Position numbers and translations under genes: made by a program. The notes beneath the pieces were generated by a model, which saw only the letters and a program-made list of their open reading frames with translations, was not told the DNA's origin and ran no database searches. From Amia ocellicauda (lineage: Eukaryota; Chordata; Actinopteri; Amiiformes; Amiidae): a stretch of 64,000 nucleotides of DNA. The stretch spans positions 50,222,329 through 50,286,328 of the forward strand of contig NC_089855.1 in assembly GCF_036373705.1 (NCBI RefSeq). Direction: 5' to 3'. Shown here piece by piece: positions 8,029 through 17,964 of the stretch (position 1 is its first letter; each line of letters begins with the position of its first letter).

Positions 8029-8772
8029 TTAATAAGCTTCCCAACGATGGATAGATCCTGAGGAGGGTTGCTCAACACGGTCAGAGTAATGAGATATCGG
8101 CGTCAGATCAGTCACCACCTCTTTACACAGACGGATTTTTTGTCGCGTTTCCTGGTTAGGGACTGTTGATTGGGGCATGTTCAGACAGGCCATCGCCTGT
8201 AGGAAAGCATTCCAGCCTACAGGTCGGCGACTATCGGGTACCTTATTAGTGCTAGTGACACTCTTCAACAAATCAAACATGTGTGAACCTTTGATCAGTT
8301 GTCCTTTAAAAACAAATTCACCCTGTTCATTCCAAGTCGTTACCCGCGGTTTCTGAACCATTTTGTGCAGAATATATTCTGCATGTCTTTTGCTTCTGGC
8401 CGGCATGTTTCTCAAAACATCCGTTACAACATCTCCCTCTGAACTCTCAACAGGTTCGGGCACCGCAACATCTTTATCAACCGTACCCCCCGCATCAGTC
8501 CCAGAACCATTTTCTTGAGAGGCCATGGTTAAAGTTAAAATGTTTTGATCTTTTTCACCCTGTCTAACCAGACGGAGGTAGCGCTGTAACGTGTTGCTAT
8601 ACATCTGGGCTTTGGAATACTGATTTAAATCGGCCCTGGCCAGTATAGCTTTCATTTCAGAGTCCAGGTTGTTTTCGGCCGTTTGTCTAATGGGCTCTGG
8701 CCCGACAACATTTTTTCTCAGTTTCTCAAGCTGCTCCTGAGGGATCAAAAACATTTTCTGAGCATATTCCAT
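8029..8772 (-). CDS. Polinton minus-arm protein, unrecognised, 247 aa
   Basis: I cannot name this protein. The N-terminal 90 residues look helical (KMFLIPQEQLEKLRKN, then LNQYSKAQMYSNTLQRYL). An acidic linker follows at about 90-120. The second half has the pattern WNEQGEFVFKGQLIKGSHMF, which I associate with a recurrent Polinton virion or accessory protein, and then a short helical end. It follows the small basic protein with only two bases between stop and ATG (TAA-TA-ATG), so the two are likely on one transcript. It ends next to the shared poly(A) region. The two copies in the window differ in length. Confidence 0.75.
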   Translation of the reverse strand: MEYAQKMFLIPQEQLEKLRKNVVGPEPIRQTAENNLDSEMKAILARADLNQYSKAQMYSNTLQRYLRLVRQGEKDQNILTLTMASQENGSGTDAGGTVDKDVAVPEPVESSEGDVVTDVLRNMPARSKRHAEYILHKMVQKPRVTTWNEQGEFVFKGQLIKGSHMFDLLKSVTSTNKVPDSRRPVGWNAFLQAMACLNMPQSTVPNQETRQKIRLCKEVVTDLTPISHYSDRVEQPSSGSIHRWEAY

Positions 8773-8774
8773 TA

Positions 8775-9110
8775 TTAACCCACTCTGGAAGCTAGAAGAC
8801 TGGTTAGGAAAGGCACGGCTATGCTCAACAGCGGTCCTATAAAACCTCCGGTTTGATTAATCTTCTTTCTTTTTCTTTTAATAGAATACTTCTTATTAGC
8901 GATGATCTTGATAACCGCTTTTTGTTTTTTGAGTTTAGAATGTTGAGAAGGGGTTAGGGGTATATTACCGCGTAAGATGTTAAAAGCTATTTCACACAGG
9001 GTCTCGATCAAATCCGAGGGGGCCCCTGCCAGCACAGCTTTCCTATGGCGCGGGCTCCCCTCAAATAACATTTGCAAAAGCGGCAGATTTCTTTTAATCC
9101 GAACAGACAT
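8775..9110 (-). CDS. Polinton small basic protein with hydrophobic tail, 111 aa
   Basis: The N-terminal 70 residues are helical and basic. A very basic stretch (KKYSIKRKRKKI, near 74-85) follows, then QTGGF and a hydrophobic amphipathic end (IGPLLSIAVPFLTSLLA). The QTGG/F site resembles an adenain cleavage site, so the tail may be released on maturation. Proteins of this size and shape are a regular part of Polintons, next to the ATPase gene. A minor virion role is inference. It starts seven bases after the ATPase frame ends. Confidence 0.75.
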   Translation of the reverse strand: MSVRIKRNLPLLQMLFEGSPRHRKAVLAGAPSDLIETLCEIAFNILRGNIPLTPSQHSKLKKQKAVIKIIANKKYSIKRKRKKINQTGGFIGPLLSIAVPFLTSLLASRVG

Positions 9111-9116
9111 TCTTAT

Positions 9117-9788
9117 TTATTTCCTTTTCTTTAGCACATACACTGCCGGCCAATCGGGCGGGCACAAACCTGTTCTGAGGCGAAAGTCTTCTGGGGTTTG
9201 TGCTTTTAAGTCCACAATCAAGTACCCGTAGGGTTTTTTGGTGGCATCCTCAAATGCCTCCAAAAAGAATTTGGTCTGGTTAGGGTACATTTGACGAGCC
9301 AAGACGGTGACCTGTAGTTTATCTCTGGGGTTTTTAAAAATAATTATATAATTGGCATTTAAATTAATAGTGCGGCTTTTTTTACCTTGAAAAAATAGAT
9401 TTTGAACTAAATAAATAATACTTAAATTCCTATGATGAGTGTACTTTGTGAAAGCTTTTTCCACTTCACTGTTGTCACCGGCCTGCTCCATCAGGTCATC
9501 AAGGATCACTAGATTAGTTTGTCCGGGCGGGAACAGGTCATCGTCACACAACGAGGCGGGGAGACCTTGCACAAATTTCAGATTATTTTTTTTTGATGCC
9601 AAATCATCGTAGAGAGGTTGCCAGCAAGAGTAACACCACACTATGTTGTCAAGAGCTTGGGACACGGTTGCGTCCACATCTTCTATGATGTTCTTTATAA
9701 GATAGCTCTTACCCGAATTGGAGGGACCGGCTATAATACAGGAGAAAGGGTGTTGAAGTCTGTTATCAAAACCACTGCTAATATCCAT
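9117..9788 (-). CDS. Polinton FtsK/HerA-type DNA-packaging ATPase, 223 aa
   Basis: It would pump DNA into the capsid. Walker A is GPSNSGKS at residues 21-28, Walker B is NLVILDDLME at about 92-101, and the HRNLSIIYLVQN segment near 140 matches the conserved motif after it in A32-like ATPases. Its start overlaps the end of the polymerase frame by 11 bp. Confidence 0.95.
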   Translation of the reverse strand: MDISSGFDNRLQHPFSCIIAGPSNSGKSYLIKNIIEDVDATVSQALDNIVWCYSCWQPLYDDLASKKNNLKFVQGLPASLCDDDLFPPGQTNLVILDDLMEQAGDNSEVEKAFTKYTHHRNLSIIYLVQNLFFQGKKSRTINLNANYIIIFKNPRDKLQVTVLARQMYPNQTKFFLEAFEDATKKPYGYLIVDLKAQTPEDFRLRTGLCPPDWPAVYVLKKRK

Positions 9789-12700
9789 AAGGCAGAGTGG
9801 TATAATCAGTCTTCAACACTCTTTTATTGTACACCACCCTGAACCGTTTGTTTAGTGATCTATTTTCCAATGTGTACCCCTTTTTATTGTGATAGATCTG
9901 ATTTCCGGCTGTAATAATCTCGCGAGGAGGCGCGTCTTTCTCGGTTACAAAACTTTGTACCAGGGTCGTCAGAGACTTGATGTTAATGAGCTTGTTGTTA
10001 CAATGGTTCAGAGTGAAACCCTTAACTTTCATACAGGTCTTACCCGCAGCCGTTCTGTATGCGTAAGTCTTAGGACCCCCTGAAACAAACTCCACTATGT
10101 GGTCCTGAGGATCTAGCTCGCTCGTTAACTCCCCAAGGTAGTCCCCGAGGGGAGGGACCCAATCCCCTGGCCTGGTGACAAAGATTACAGAGTCAGTATC
10201 ATGATAGAGCGTGCGTTCCTGCAGCTGATCCATTAAGTTGTACAGTTCAAGCCGGGCGTAAGCCGTGGTAAAAACCGCTATGAAAACATTAACGTTTCCC
10301 TGTTTGGTGGGGAAATCTTTAGGGGCCCTCCACTGGACCTGTGCCACGTGGTCATTTAAGAATTGAAAGTGTGATACTGCATGTTGTTTGGAAAAGATAA
10401 ATTCTATAAACTGTTCAGGGGTTTTAATCAAGGTTGTGTTTAGACGGTTATTTCTTTCCCCAAACTTACCCCACAGACTGTTTAAAATCAGTTTGGACAT
10501 TTGTCTCTTGGCGGGGTTTACAGTTATGTTCCCCGGCTCTAGACGGATCCCTTCCTTTTCAAAATATTGCTGAACGTACCGCTCTTTGGCAGCGGAGTCA
10601 ACACACCATGAGGGATAGCCCGATGCCTCCTGTTTCCCTTTCAGATGGGTCATAATGTACTCAGCAAAAAGAGTATCAGATTTTTCAGAAAAATGCCAAA
10701 CCTCATACACCTTACCGACTCTGTAACCTTTCTCCACCGCCTTGTCAAGCTCAATGCTACACCAGACACCCGTCAGCGCTCTCTCGTCATCACTGTGCAG
10801 ACAAGAGGTATTTTGATTTTCAGTTTCCACACACGTTCTACACAGAGGGAACATCAATTTTCCCGAACACCTGTAAGGCAACACGGGTAGGAACAGCTCA
10901 CGAGGAGGGTACATGGTGACTTTGATCAAACCAAAGTACTGTCCGATTTCGAGAAAGTCACGATAAACAATGGTTGGATGCCCCACCGGGTACATTTTGG
11001 TCTTGTTGACATAAGGGTACAGACTGGTGAAATCATAGTAATCTACTCTCTCACCCTCCTTTACCTCATAATGTAAACAGAGGGCGTTGGTACGACCCCC
11101 AAATAACGCATCCCTGGGCTCTAGACGTTCAGGAAAGTCCAAGGTTTCCATAAACCGTTGTACCTCCACATCCTGTTGCTTCAGGGTCGTCCACGCGTGT
11201 TCCCAAATCACCAGTACATTCAAACCATAGGTGTTTTTTAAAGTTTCAATTCGTTCCTGGAAATCATAGTACATATCACCGCAGAGTTTTTGTGTTACGG
11301 GGTTAAAGGTGTTTGGGTCGAAGCACTGAGGACAGCCATGGTAAATACAACCAGCAAACTCATAAGCGGTACGCCGCCCGGACACGTCGCTAAAACCGTC
11401 TAAGTAGTAAGGACCCATTTTGACTTCCCCTTGATTTAAAGCATGTCTGATGAAGATGTTATCCCGGGCACTCAGATATTCCAGCCACTGTATGGAGACA
11501 GTCGAAAAGTTCTTTTGTCTAGCACGATAGTTGTCAGAAGTGGTGTCCGCTATAGTGTTTTTCTGCAAGAAATTGGATCGATACATTTTCATGCAGAGAG
11601 ACGCTATGGTCACACTTTGCAAAGGGTCGAGACCCGACGTGTTGATAACCTCGGTGCGGAAACGCAAACAGGCTTCTTTAAGGATCTCCACATCATTTTT
11701 ACAATAAGCGGCCATCTCTTCTCGGAAATCAAAAACACCCCCCTTAACCGTATTGTACCATTTAAAGAATTCCTCCCTCTCATGAGACATCATAGTATCA
11801 ACCCCATAATAAGAGGCGGGCGGGTAGGACCCTCGATAATTTTGAGTGTCCTTAGTATTAAAAAAATGGCAGAACCAACCTTTCTTCTGAGCCTCAAAAC
11901 CCAGAGCTTTAGGCAAAGCGCTCAATTTCATGGGGAGGAAATTTAACGAGTCTATGTAACGTTGGTTGAAAGCCTCGTCGGTGAAACACATGATCTTGCT
12001 ACCCTGAGCTATTATTTTTGGGGTCACCCCATTTTCCACCAGATACTTCATCAATATGTAAGAATCATAACCCTTAGCATTGTGGGCAATAAATGTGTAA
12101 TTGAGGTATTTTGGACCGCGATACCGCGTAAAGAAATCCCTGACACAACTCTCACCGCTAGCTGACCACTCACAATCCAACATGTCAATACAGTGTATAT
12201 AATTAGCAACATGGACCCCGTTTTCTTGCCGGCATTCAAAATCAAAAAAGACATACCGGTTGTGCGGCGGCTCCTTTTTAACCGGCTGAATAAAGCACTG
12301 GTGTTCAGACCCCGGGGTTAAATCCGCATTACAGATCCTACATCTCGGTTCCAGACATTTGTGTGGTTTAACCTCATGAAAACGGTACTGGAGGCAACAC
12401 TGCGGGCAATATTTAGTTTGATCACAATAACTCCGTTTTTTAACCCCCTCAGCAGCGGCCCTCTGCACCTTATGTTCGGAAAAACAGAATGCGGAGAGAC
12501 AAATCCTTAAGCAATCTTTACATCGGATGGTAGGGGCCAAACCCTTACGACATTGCGGATTGAAACAGACGTTACAGTAACCGTCACAGCGGTGCTTAAG
12601 CAATCATTGAAGGCCTTATAACACCAATGACAAACATACGAACAACCCAAAAAAGCCGTCAAACTCTTTATTCCAAAGTAATGACTATCACTTAGGAAGA

Positions 12701-13814
12701 GAAACAGTGTCTGTGTATGGGTTTCAGGATGTGTCTGAAATTTCACAAATACTTCCTTTACCTCACAACGGTACCACACAACAATTTTTAAAGACAACAA
12801 CTCCTCAAACATGGCAATGTCTGAAAAGGCAACCATCTGTTGAGAGTTTAAGCCGGCCCTCTGATGAAGCATTAAAGCCTCTTGCATAGCTTGGGGTTCA
12901 GGCATGTCGGGGGTGAGTAGTTTTATTAAACTGTAAGCAAAACAGAGCTTATTGTCCCCATTGGAACTCACCACTAATTGCCTGAGCTTGTTCCTAATTA
13001 TGTCGTTCTTCAAGCATTTCGACAGTCTTCTAAGCGCCCCACCCTCAGGGTTAGGAACCACATTCATTACCAGAGACAGACTTTCATCAGCTAAGATGGA
13101 TGCGTTACTTTGCAATAACGCTTCGATTTTAGCCAGAAATTCATCAACATCTAAATTATCTCCACTCAGCATTACAGATAGGTTGCTAAACAAATCATCC
13201 CCTCTGAGTTCTAACTGTACAACATCTCGAGGTCTGACCCTTTCAGCAACCTGTTCAAGCATGTTTTGCAAGGCCTCGTGTATGTTGACAAATATTTCTG
13301 CATAATTGTCACAATTTAAAAGTTCTGCAAAATTAAAACGCTGAATCATTTCAAAATTGTTATAGGCCGGTCTATCTATAATCACGGGATCACTGGTACT
13401 TTTGGACACATCATCATTTTGAACAAAGCCTTCAACCCCTACATTCTCACAGAGCATGTCATCCACAGCCTTATCAGTCTCAGAACCCTCCACATTCCGA
13501 ACACCCCCACCGCTGACATCTACAAAACCCCCTTTTTGAGGAGGCTCATTTAAAGCCTGTAAAAGTCCTTCAAAGATATCCACCCGGTTAATGTCAAGAC
13601 CCTCCTCTATAGTGACGGCTGCTTCTGCCGCCGTACTGTGTTCTAATTGTCTCAAATCATTTATAATAGGGGCAGAATTTGGTCGGGGTAGCGTCTCCAA
13701 AGCCTCCACCATTTCAAACAAATCGGGGTGAACTAGGGGTTGAACCTCTATAAGCGCTACCGTTGGGAGGTGGTTATTTAGATCATTGACCATCTGTAAC
13801 AGGTCGGGGTTCAC
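9778..13814 (-). pseudogene. Polinton protein-primed DNA polymerase B, broken (about one break)
   Basis: This is the family B polymerase that copies the element from a protein primer. The exonuclease motifs, the DxxSLYP, NSLxGK and DTDS polymerase motifs and the Cys-rich zinc-binding region are all recognisable. The gene has about one break in this copy and is treated as a fossil; motif positions are given for the copy that looks whole, at 50944-54981. The frame overlaps the small 67-codon frame at its 5' end by four bases and the ATPase at its 3' end. Confidence 0.93.
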
Positions 13815-14014
13815 GGTAAGTCTGGTAATTCACATTCTATCGGTGGTGATTGGGGGTTATTTAAATCATTTATCATTTGTAATAGTTCCTGGTTCATTGG
13901 GACATCAGAGGAGTTCACAACAGGGCCGAGGGTGTTCTCTCGGGAAGGTCTTTTTGGAGCCCTAACTTGTTCATAATCCTTTAGTTTGTGAGTTCTTTTA
14001 CCAAGTCCGGACAT
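13811..14014 (-). CDS. Polinton 67-codon frame upstream of polymerase
   Basis: The ATG at 14014 opens a short basic N-terminus (GKRTHKL, APKRPSR) and then MNQELLQMINDLNN. That last segment is repeated in slightly changed form at the start of the polymerase frame. It overlaps the polymerase frame by four bases in another frame. The polymerase frame itself opens with a non-ATG codon, so how the two are expressed together is open. It could be a small protein of its own. An A-rich stretch with AATAAA-like sequence precedes the ATG. Confidence 0.5.
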   Translation of the reverse strand: MSGLGKRTHKLKDYEQVRAPKRPSRENTLGPVVNSSDVPMNQELLQMINDLNNPQSPPIECELPDLP

Positions 14015-14077
14015 TTTTTTTATTTTTTATTTTTCCAACAACCCACAATAGTAAGGCGTTTTGTATCTATTAAAACA

Positions 14078-16113
14078 TTAAATACGGTACAATTCGTTAG
14101 TAAGGGTATTAATAAGGGTGTTTTGGCTCTCTATCACAAGGTTTTGCCCCACTAACACAAGTCTTTGATTTAGTAACAAGGTATGTAGCAACTCATGCCG
14201 ACCTTCAGGAAGTAGCTCCGGGGGATGGTGTCCTGGCTCAGCTGCAAAGGATGGTCGCTCCGGTAAATCTCGGTCGAAGGAGGCAGGGAGCGAGCGTATA
14301 CTCACGGACGGAGACCAAGAAGGCCTTTGCGGTGACACCCTGGCCAATCGCGGTGTACTGTTCAGCGTTTCTGTAGCCAAGAAACGGGGCTGGGGGGACG
14401 ATGTTGAAACCAGTCCGTCGTTGGGTGGTGTGTCAACCCTGACTGACGGCGACCCCTGAGGTTGTTGGTTGCCTGTATTTGTTCCGCCCGACAATGCGGC
14501 GGGCTGAATCTGGATTGTTGAATTACCCCCAGAAGGCTGTGGCCTGAGTAGATGTTGGGGGATCTCCAAGACCACCGTGGAGGATCCTCTCGGTGATCTC
14601 TCCGGGGAAGATGTTTGATCCCACTTAGACGGGGTAATTGTCCTCAATAGCTCATCCACAGAATGACTATCCCAAGAGTCTTGGGAAGAATAAAAATATA
14701 CATTACATTTACATCTTTAAACGGCGACAGAAATCAAACTTAAAACAACATGTCCAGGACCTTCAAAACCTTTAGCTTTTTTAGACCTTTGAAAATAGGC
14801 TTAGACATTCACTACAACGCCTTATTATTTACAGACAATATATTTATTAGGACTTGATAATAAATGTAAAACAGAGAAGCCTCTGTAAATAAACTGTTTC
14901 TTAAATGTAATATTGTTAATAAAACACTTTTTATACACACACACACCACATTTCATTTTTAAACGAACCTTCCAAGTGTAAACGCTTCCTGATCCCGGGA
15001 CTTCCTGTTTCACAAACGTTTTCACGATCTGTTTAAATATTAAATACAATGAACACCTTCAAGCCTTTTCCTACAGCCACTTTAAAACAGAAGTATAATT
15101 GCGGGAGATAAGCCAAACAACTTACTAAAACCTTTCGGACAGCTTTACTTCCTAACCAGACGGTCGGGCAATCGGTCATTTCTAAACACATGCCCCAGAA
15201 ACAAGCCTAGACCTGTCCGGACTTCTAAAGATCTTTCCCAGAACCCCCAAGACCTACAGGAAATGGGCACCCCTCGCTTAAATATTAGCCCTCAACGGGC
15301 AAACAAAACCCTTTTAAAAACATTAAAGTTTGAAAGATCTTACTTACCTCCAAAGAATATTCGTTTCTTATGTTTTTCAGCTGGTTTAGCTTTTTGCACT
15401 TCTGTGAAGGTAAGAGACATGTTTAACCTTTAACCACCCCGCTTTATAAAAAGCTTTAACCTCTTACAAGCGGCAGATATATACTCACCGCTATCAGATA
15501 CAGGGGCTGACGGCCTTTCAGATTCTTGAAAGGTTACGGTTCTCGAAGGTAAAACTAAACAAGCCCTCGCTGTGGAAGGCCTTTCGTTGTCTCGAACCAC
15601 GTTTCTTAATACTGTTAGAAAGGATATTTTTTTAAATTAACAAGACGGGCCTCAAACATCTTACAGAAACGTTATACAAACAAACAGGGGTTTAGTTCTT
15701 ACCCGGTCGGCAGACAGCCTGTCTAGGGACAACCACTTCTCTTGGTTGATCCTCGGAGACATTAATCACAGGCCTTTCGATAGTTTCTGTGTAATTAAAG
15801 AGACCGCCATTAATATATATTAAAACGTTTTCATAACTCTAATGAGCCGCTTCAAAACACAACCACACACCCATACTTAAGAACCCTTGAGCGCAAACAC
15901 AAAAATCGTACCGTCGTTGTTCCAGATGATCTCCTCAGCGTTGGGAATTAACTCCTGTTGACTGGCTGAAAAATAATTTTACAGAACTTAAAACAGATGT
16001 TATAACCTTATTTACAATACATGCCCACAACCCGCTCTGAGTCAATGAAAATAATCTGAAGACTTACCTAAAAACTCGTTTAAATCGAAGTCGTTGATGT
16101 TGTTTCCGGACAT
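14078..16113 (-). CDS. Predicted six-exon Polinton gene, 320 codons, unrecognised
   Basis: Predicted exons, 5' to 3' on the minus strand, are 16068-16113, 15912-15965, 15703-15786, 15489-15611, 15348-15401 and 14078-14679. Every boundary has a GT donor and an AG acceptor, every intron is in phase 1, and the exon lengths sum to 963 bp, a multiple of three including the stop. The last exon is a long open frame without any Met codon, so it needs an upstream start. Exon 1 starts MSGNN and holds an acidic/hydrophobic FDLNEFL motif of activation-domain type. An ERP motif recurs in exons 3, 4 (twice) and 6. Exon 5 has a basic EKHKKR, a possible nuclear signal. Exon 6 is Ser/Pro-rich and ends in a leucine-rich helix. 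A nuclear regulatory protein is a reasonable inference; the family is unknown. Confidence 0.72.
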
Positions 16114-16180
16114 TGTTGATCTTTAGGCTTAAATCGAAAGGTCAGTATGAGTCTGTCGAGCTGAAGACCAGACCTTCATA

Positions 16181-16186
16181 CTTATA
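16181..16186 (-). promoter_or_regulatory. TATA box for the spliced minus-strand gene
   Basis: TATAAG on the minus strand lies about 70 bp upstream of the predicted ATG at 16113. It sits in one arm of a 10-bp imperfect inverted repeat (16142-16151 and 16181-16190). Confidence 0.5.
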
Positions 16187-16190
16187 CTGA

Positions 16191-17035
16191 TGGCCGGATG
16201 CCGGATCTGCTTGTAAGGCATTGTTCTGGGCTGGCCTTTGTGCCGTCCTGTTACCAATTAACATATCAAAACCAACCAATAAAATGACCCTGCATCAATT
16301 TCAAATAGAAACCAAGATGGCGACGATCTCTCTCCTCTCTACTCTAAACTTTTATTAGAACCTTTTGGTCTCTCAAAAAAACATTTTTAAGCATCAAGAC
16401 CTATAGTCAATAAACACTAAGAATATTTCAGGCCTTTATACGCGCTAAAAAACAACCTGAGCCAAGAAAATAACTATAAAGATCTAAAATAAGTAGCGCT
16501 TTTACAGTGATTTTTTTTTTTTTTTAATAGCGATGCTTTGTTTGGTATTAAACAAGTCACAAACTACTCAGAACAGCGTTTATCCCCACAAAAGAGATAT
16601 TTGGGTTTATTTTACAAAGCTTATAAATTATATAGTTTAAAAGTATTCTGAATGTTTTGAGACCACACGCCATGCCTACGTTTGTCTGAGCCCACCCCCG
16701 TCCCCCGTGGTGTGAGTGATTTAGCCTTGAGTGTTGTGATCTATTTAGCATTGAGTGATCAGTTGTTTTTATTTTTTAAATGATTCCTTATCATCAGGGA
16801 TTGAGCCTGCTAAAATACCTTAAAAACATATCCTTATCTTAAGTCTAACTCTTATGAGCTTTAAGACCCTAGAATGTATTTAAGTAAAACGAATGAACAC
16901 ATTATGTGTGAGATAAAATATAACCACAGCTTTTTTTTTTTTTTTTTTTTTTTTACAAAAACAATTAACCTATACCGACAAACACCCACACACACACACA
17001 CTCTCTTTTTTTAAATTTTATTTTTAATTAAATTT
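16191..17035. other. Polinton right-arm non-coding region
   Basis: I see no gene here. The region holds an AAGATGGCG (YY1-type) site near 16314, T-runs at about 16510-16525 and 16931-16954, a short CA repeat near 16988, and otherwise A/T-rich DNA. Short open frames such as 16557-16751 lack any recognisable feature. Confidence 0.6.
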
Positions 17036-17391
17036 GAGGGGAGAGACAGAGCCATATACATTGGGGTTAACATAAGTACCCTATGCAAAACAGGAATTGT
17101 TAGGACCTGTGACCATTACAGACAACAGAACTTGTTGATCTTATAAAATGATTGGGCGAGAGAGAGAGATATAGAGACAGACAGAGACAGAGCCAGTGTG
17201 AATATGATAAACGCACTATTCAAAATGGCATTGTTAAGACCTGGGACCATTACAGACAACAGAACTTGTTGATCTTATAAAATGCTTGGGCGAGAGAGAC
17301 AGAGAGAGAGAGACAGACAGAGACAGAGACAGAGACAGTGTGAATATGATAAACGCACTATTCAAAATGGCATTGTTAAGACCTGGGCCCC
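17036..17391. repeat. Minisatellite (about 134-142 bp period) by right terminal repeat
   Basis: About two and a half tandem units are seen; the phrase ATTGTTAAGACCTG starts at 17096 (variant), 17230 and 17372. Each unit contains a GA/GACA-rich purine tract. It lies just inside the right terminal repeat in both Polinton copies. Confidence 0.85.
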
Positions 17392-17487
17392 TTACATGTA
17401 TATTTAAAAAAGACCCCCAACCACTACAGGAAGACCCGACCCATTCACACTCTACAGTTGACCAACAAGAACAACAAGAACAACCGA

Positions 17488-17668
17488 TTATGGGTGGCCT
17501 TGTTGTTCAGGGTTTTAGGGGTGTACACTTTCTGACGGATATGACGTAGGAATAATTAAGGAAATAACTCTAAAATCACGCCCCCCAATAATGACGTAGG
17601 AATATTAATAAGCTTAGGGCATACGTCATAACAAAATAGGCCGCGCCCAAAAAACCCTACTATCTACT
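17488..17668 (-). repeat. Polinton copy 1 right terminal inverted repeat
   Basis: These 181 bp are the inverse of the left end; they end CTACT and are followed by the target duplication CCTGTG at 17669-17674. Confidence 0.95.
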
Positions 17669-17964
17669 CCTGTGTGGTGCATTTTCTCTCTCTCTATCTG
17701 TGATTAAATCCTTACTTATATACATATGTCCATGAACGTTTCTGGAGCTCATGTACATCACATCACACGACGGGCCGTGATCTTTTCGGTCACTTTGAAA
17801 GTTTTGCTCATGACAATCCTTTTCTATTGCGGCACGATGGCTGCCACCGAGGAAGGAAAGTCGTCCGCAGTTGGCTGCAAGCTTGCCTGAAGCGCAGGAA
17901 AGGACTTACTCGCGACGTGCCACTTAAAGACTGAAGAAGTGGGGGTCGGCCTCACCGAGAGCCC

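Larger units (their letters stand above)
1094..17668. mobile_element. Polinton (Maverick/adintovirus-like) copy 1, about one break
   Basis: This is a 16,575-bp self-synthesising DNA transposon related to double-jelly-roll DNA viruses. It has terminal inverted repeats beginning AGTAG and a perfect 6-bp target duplication, CCTGTG, at 1088-1093 and 17669-17674; 6 bp is the hallmark of Polintons. Parts in order are two unknown proteins, a Bcl-2-like protein, integrase, penton, core, major capsid and protease on the plus strand, then an unknown protein, small basic protein, ATPase, polymerase, a 67-codon frame and a spliced gene on the minus strand. About one break is seen, in the polymerase. Long intact frames and the exact target duplication suggest a young insertion. 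Confidence 0.97.

Noticed and set aside
10388-12254. Several plus-strand open frames opposite the polymerase
   Set aside because: They are shadows of the minus-strand polymerase coding sequence.
14825-15049. 74-codon minus-strand open frame
   Set aside because: It falls inside the last predicted intron of the spliced gene, is rich in low-complexity residues and has no domain.
16557-16751. 64-codon minus-strand open frame in the right arm
   Set aside because: It is a short, A/T-rich frame with no start context or homology that I recognise.
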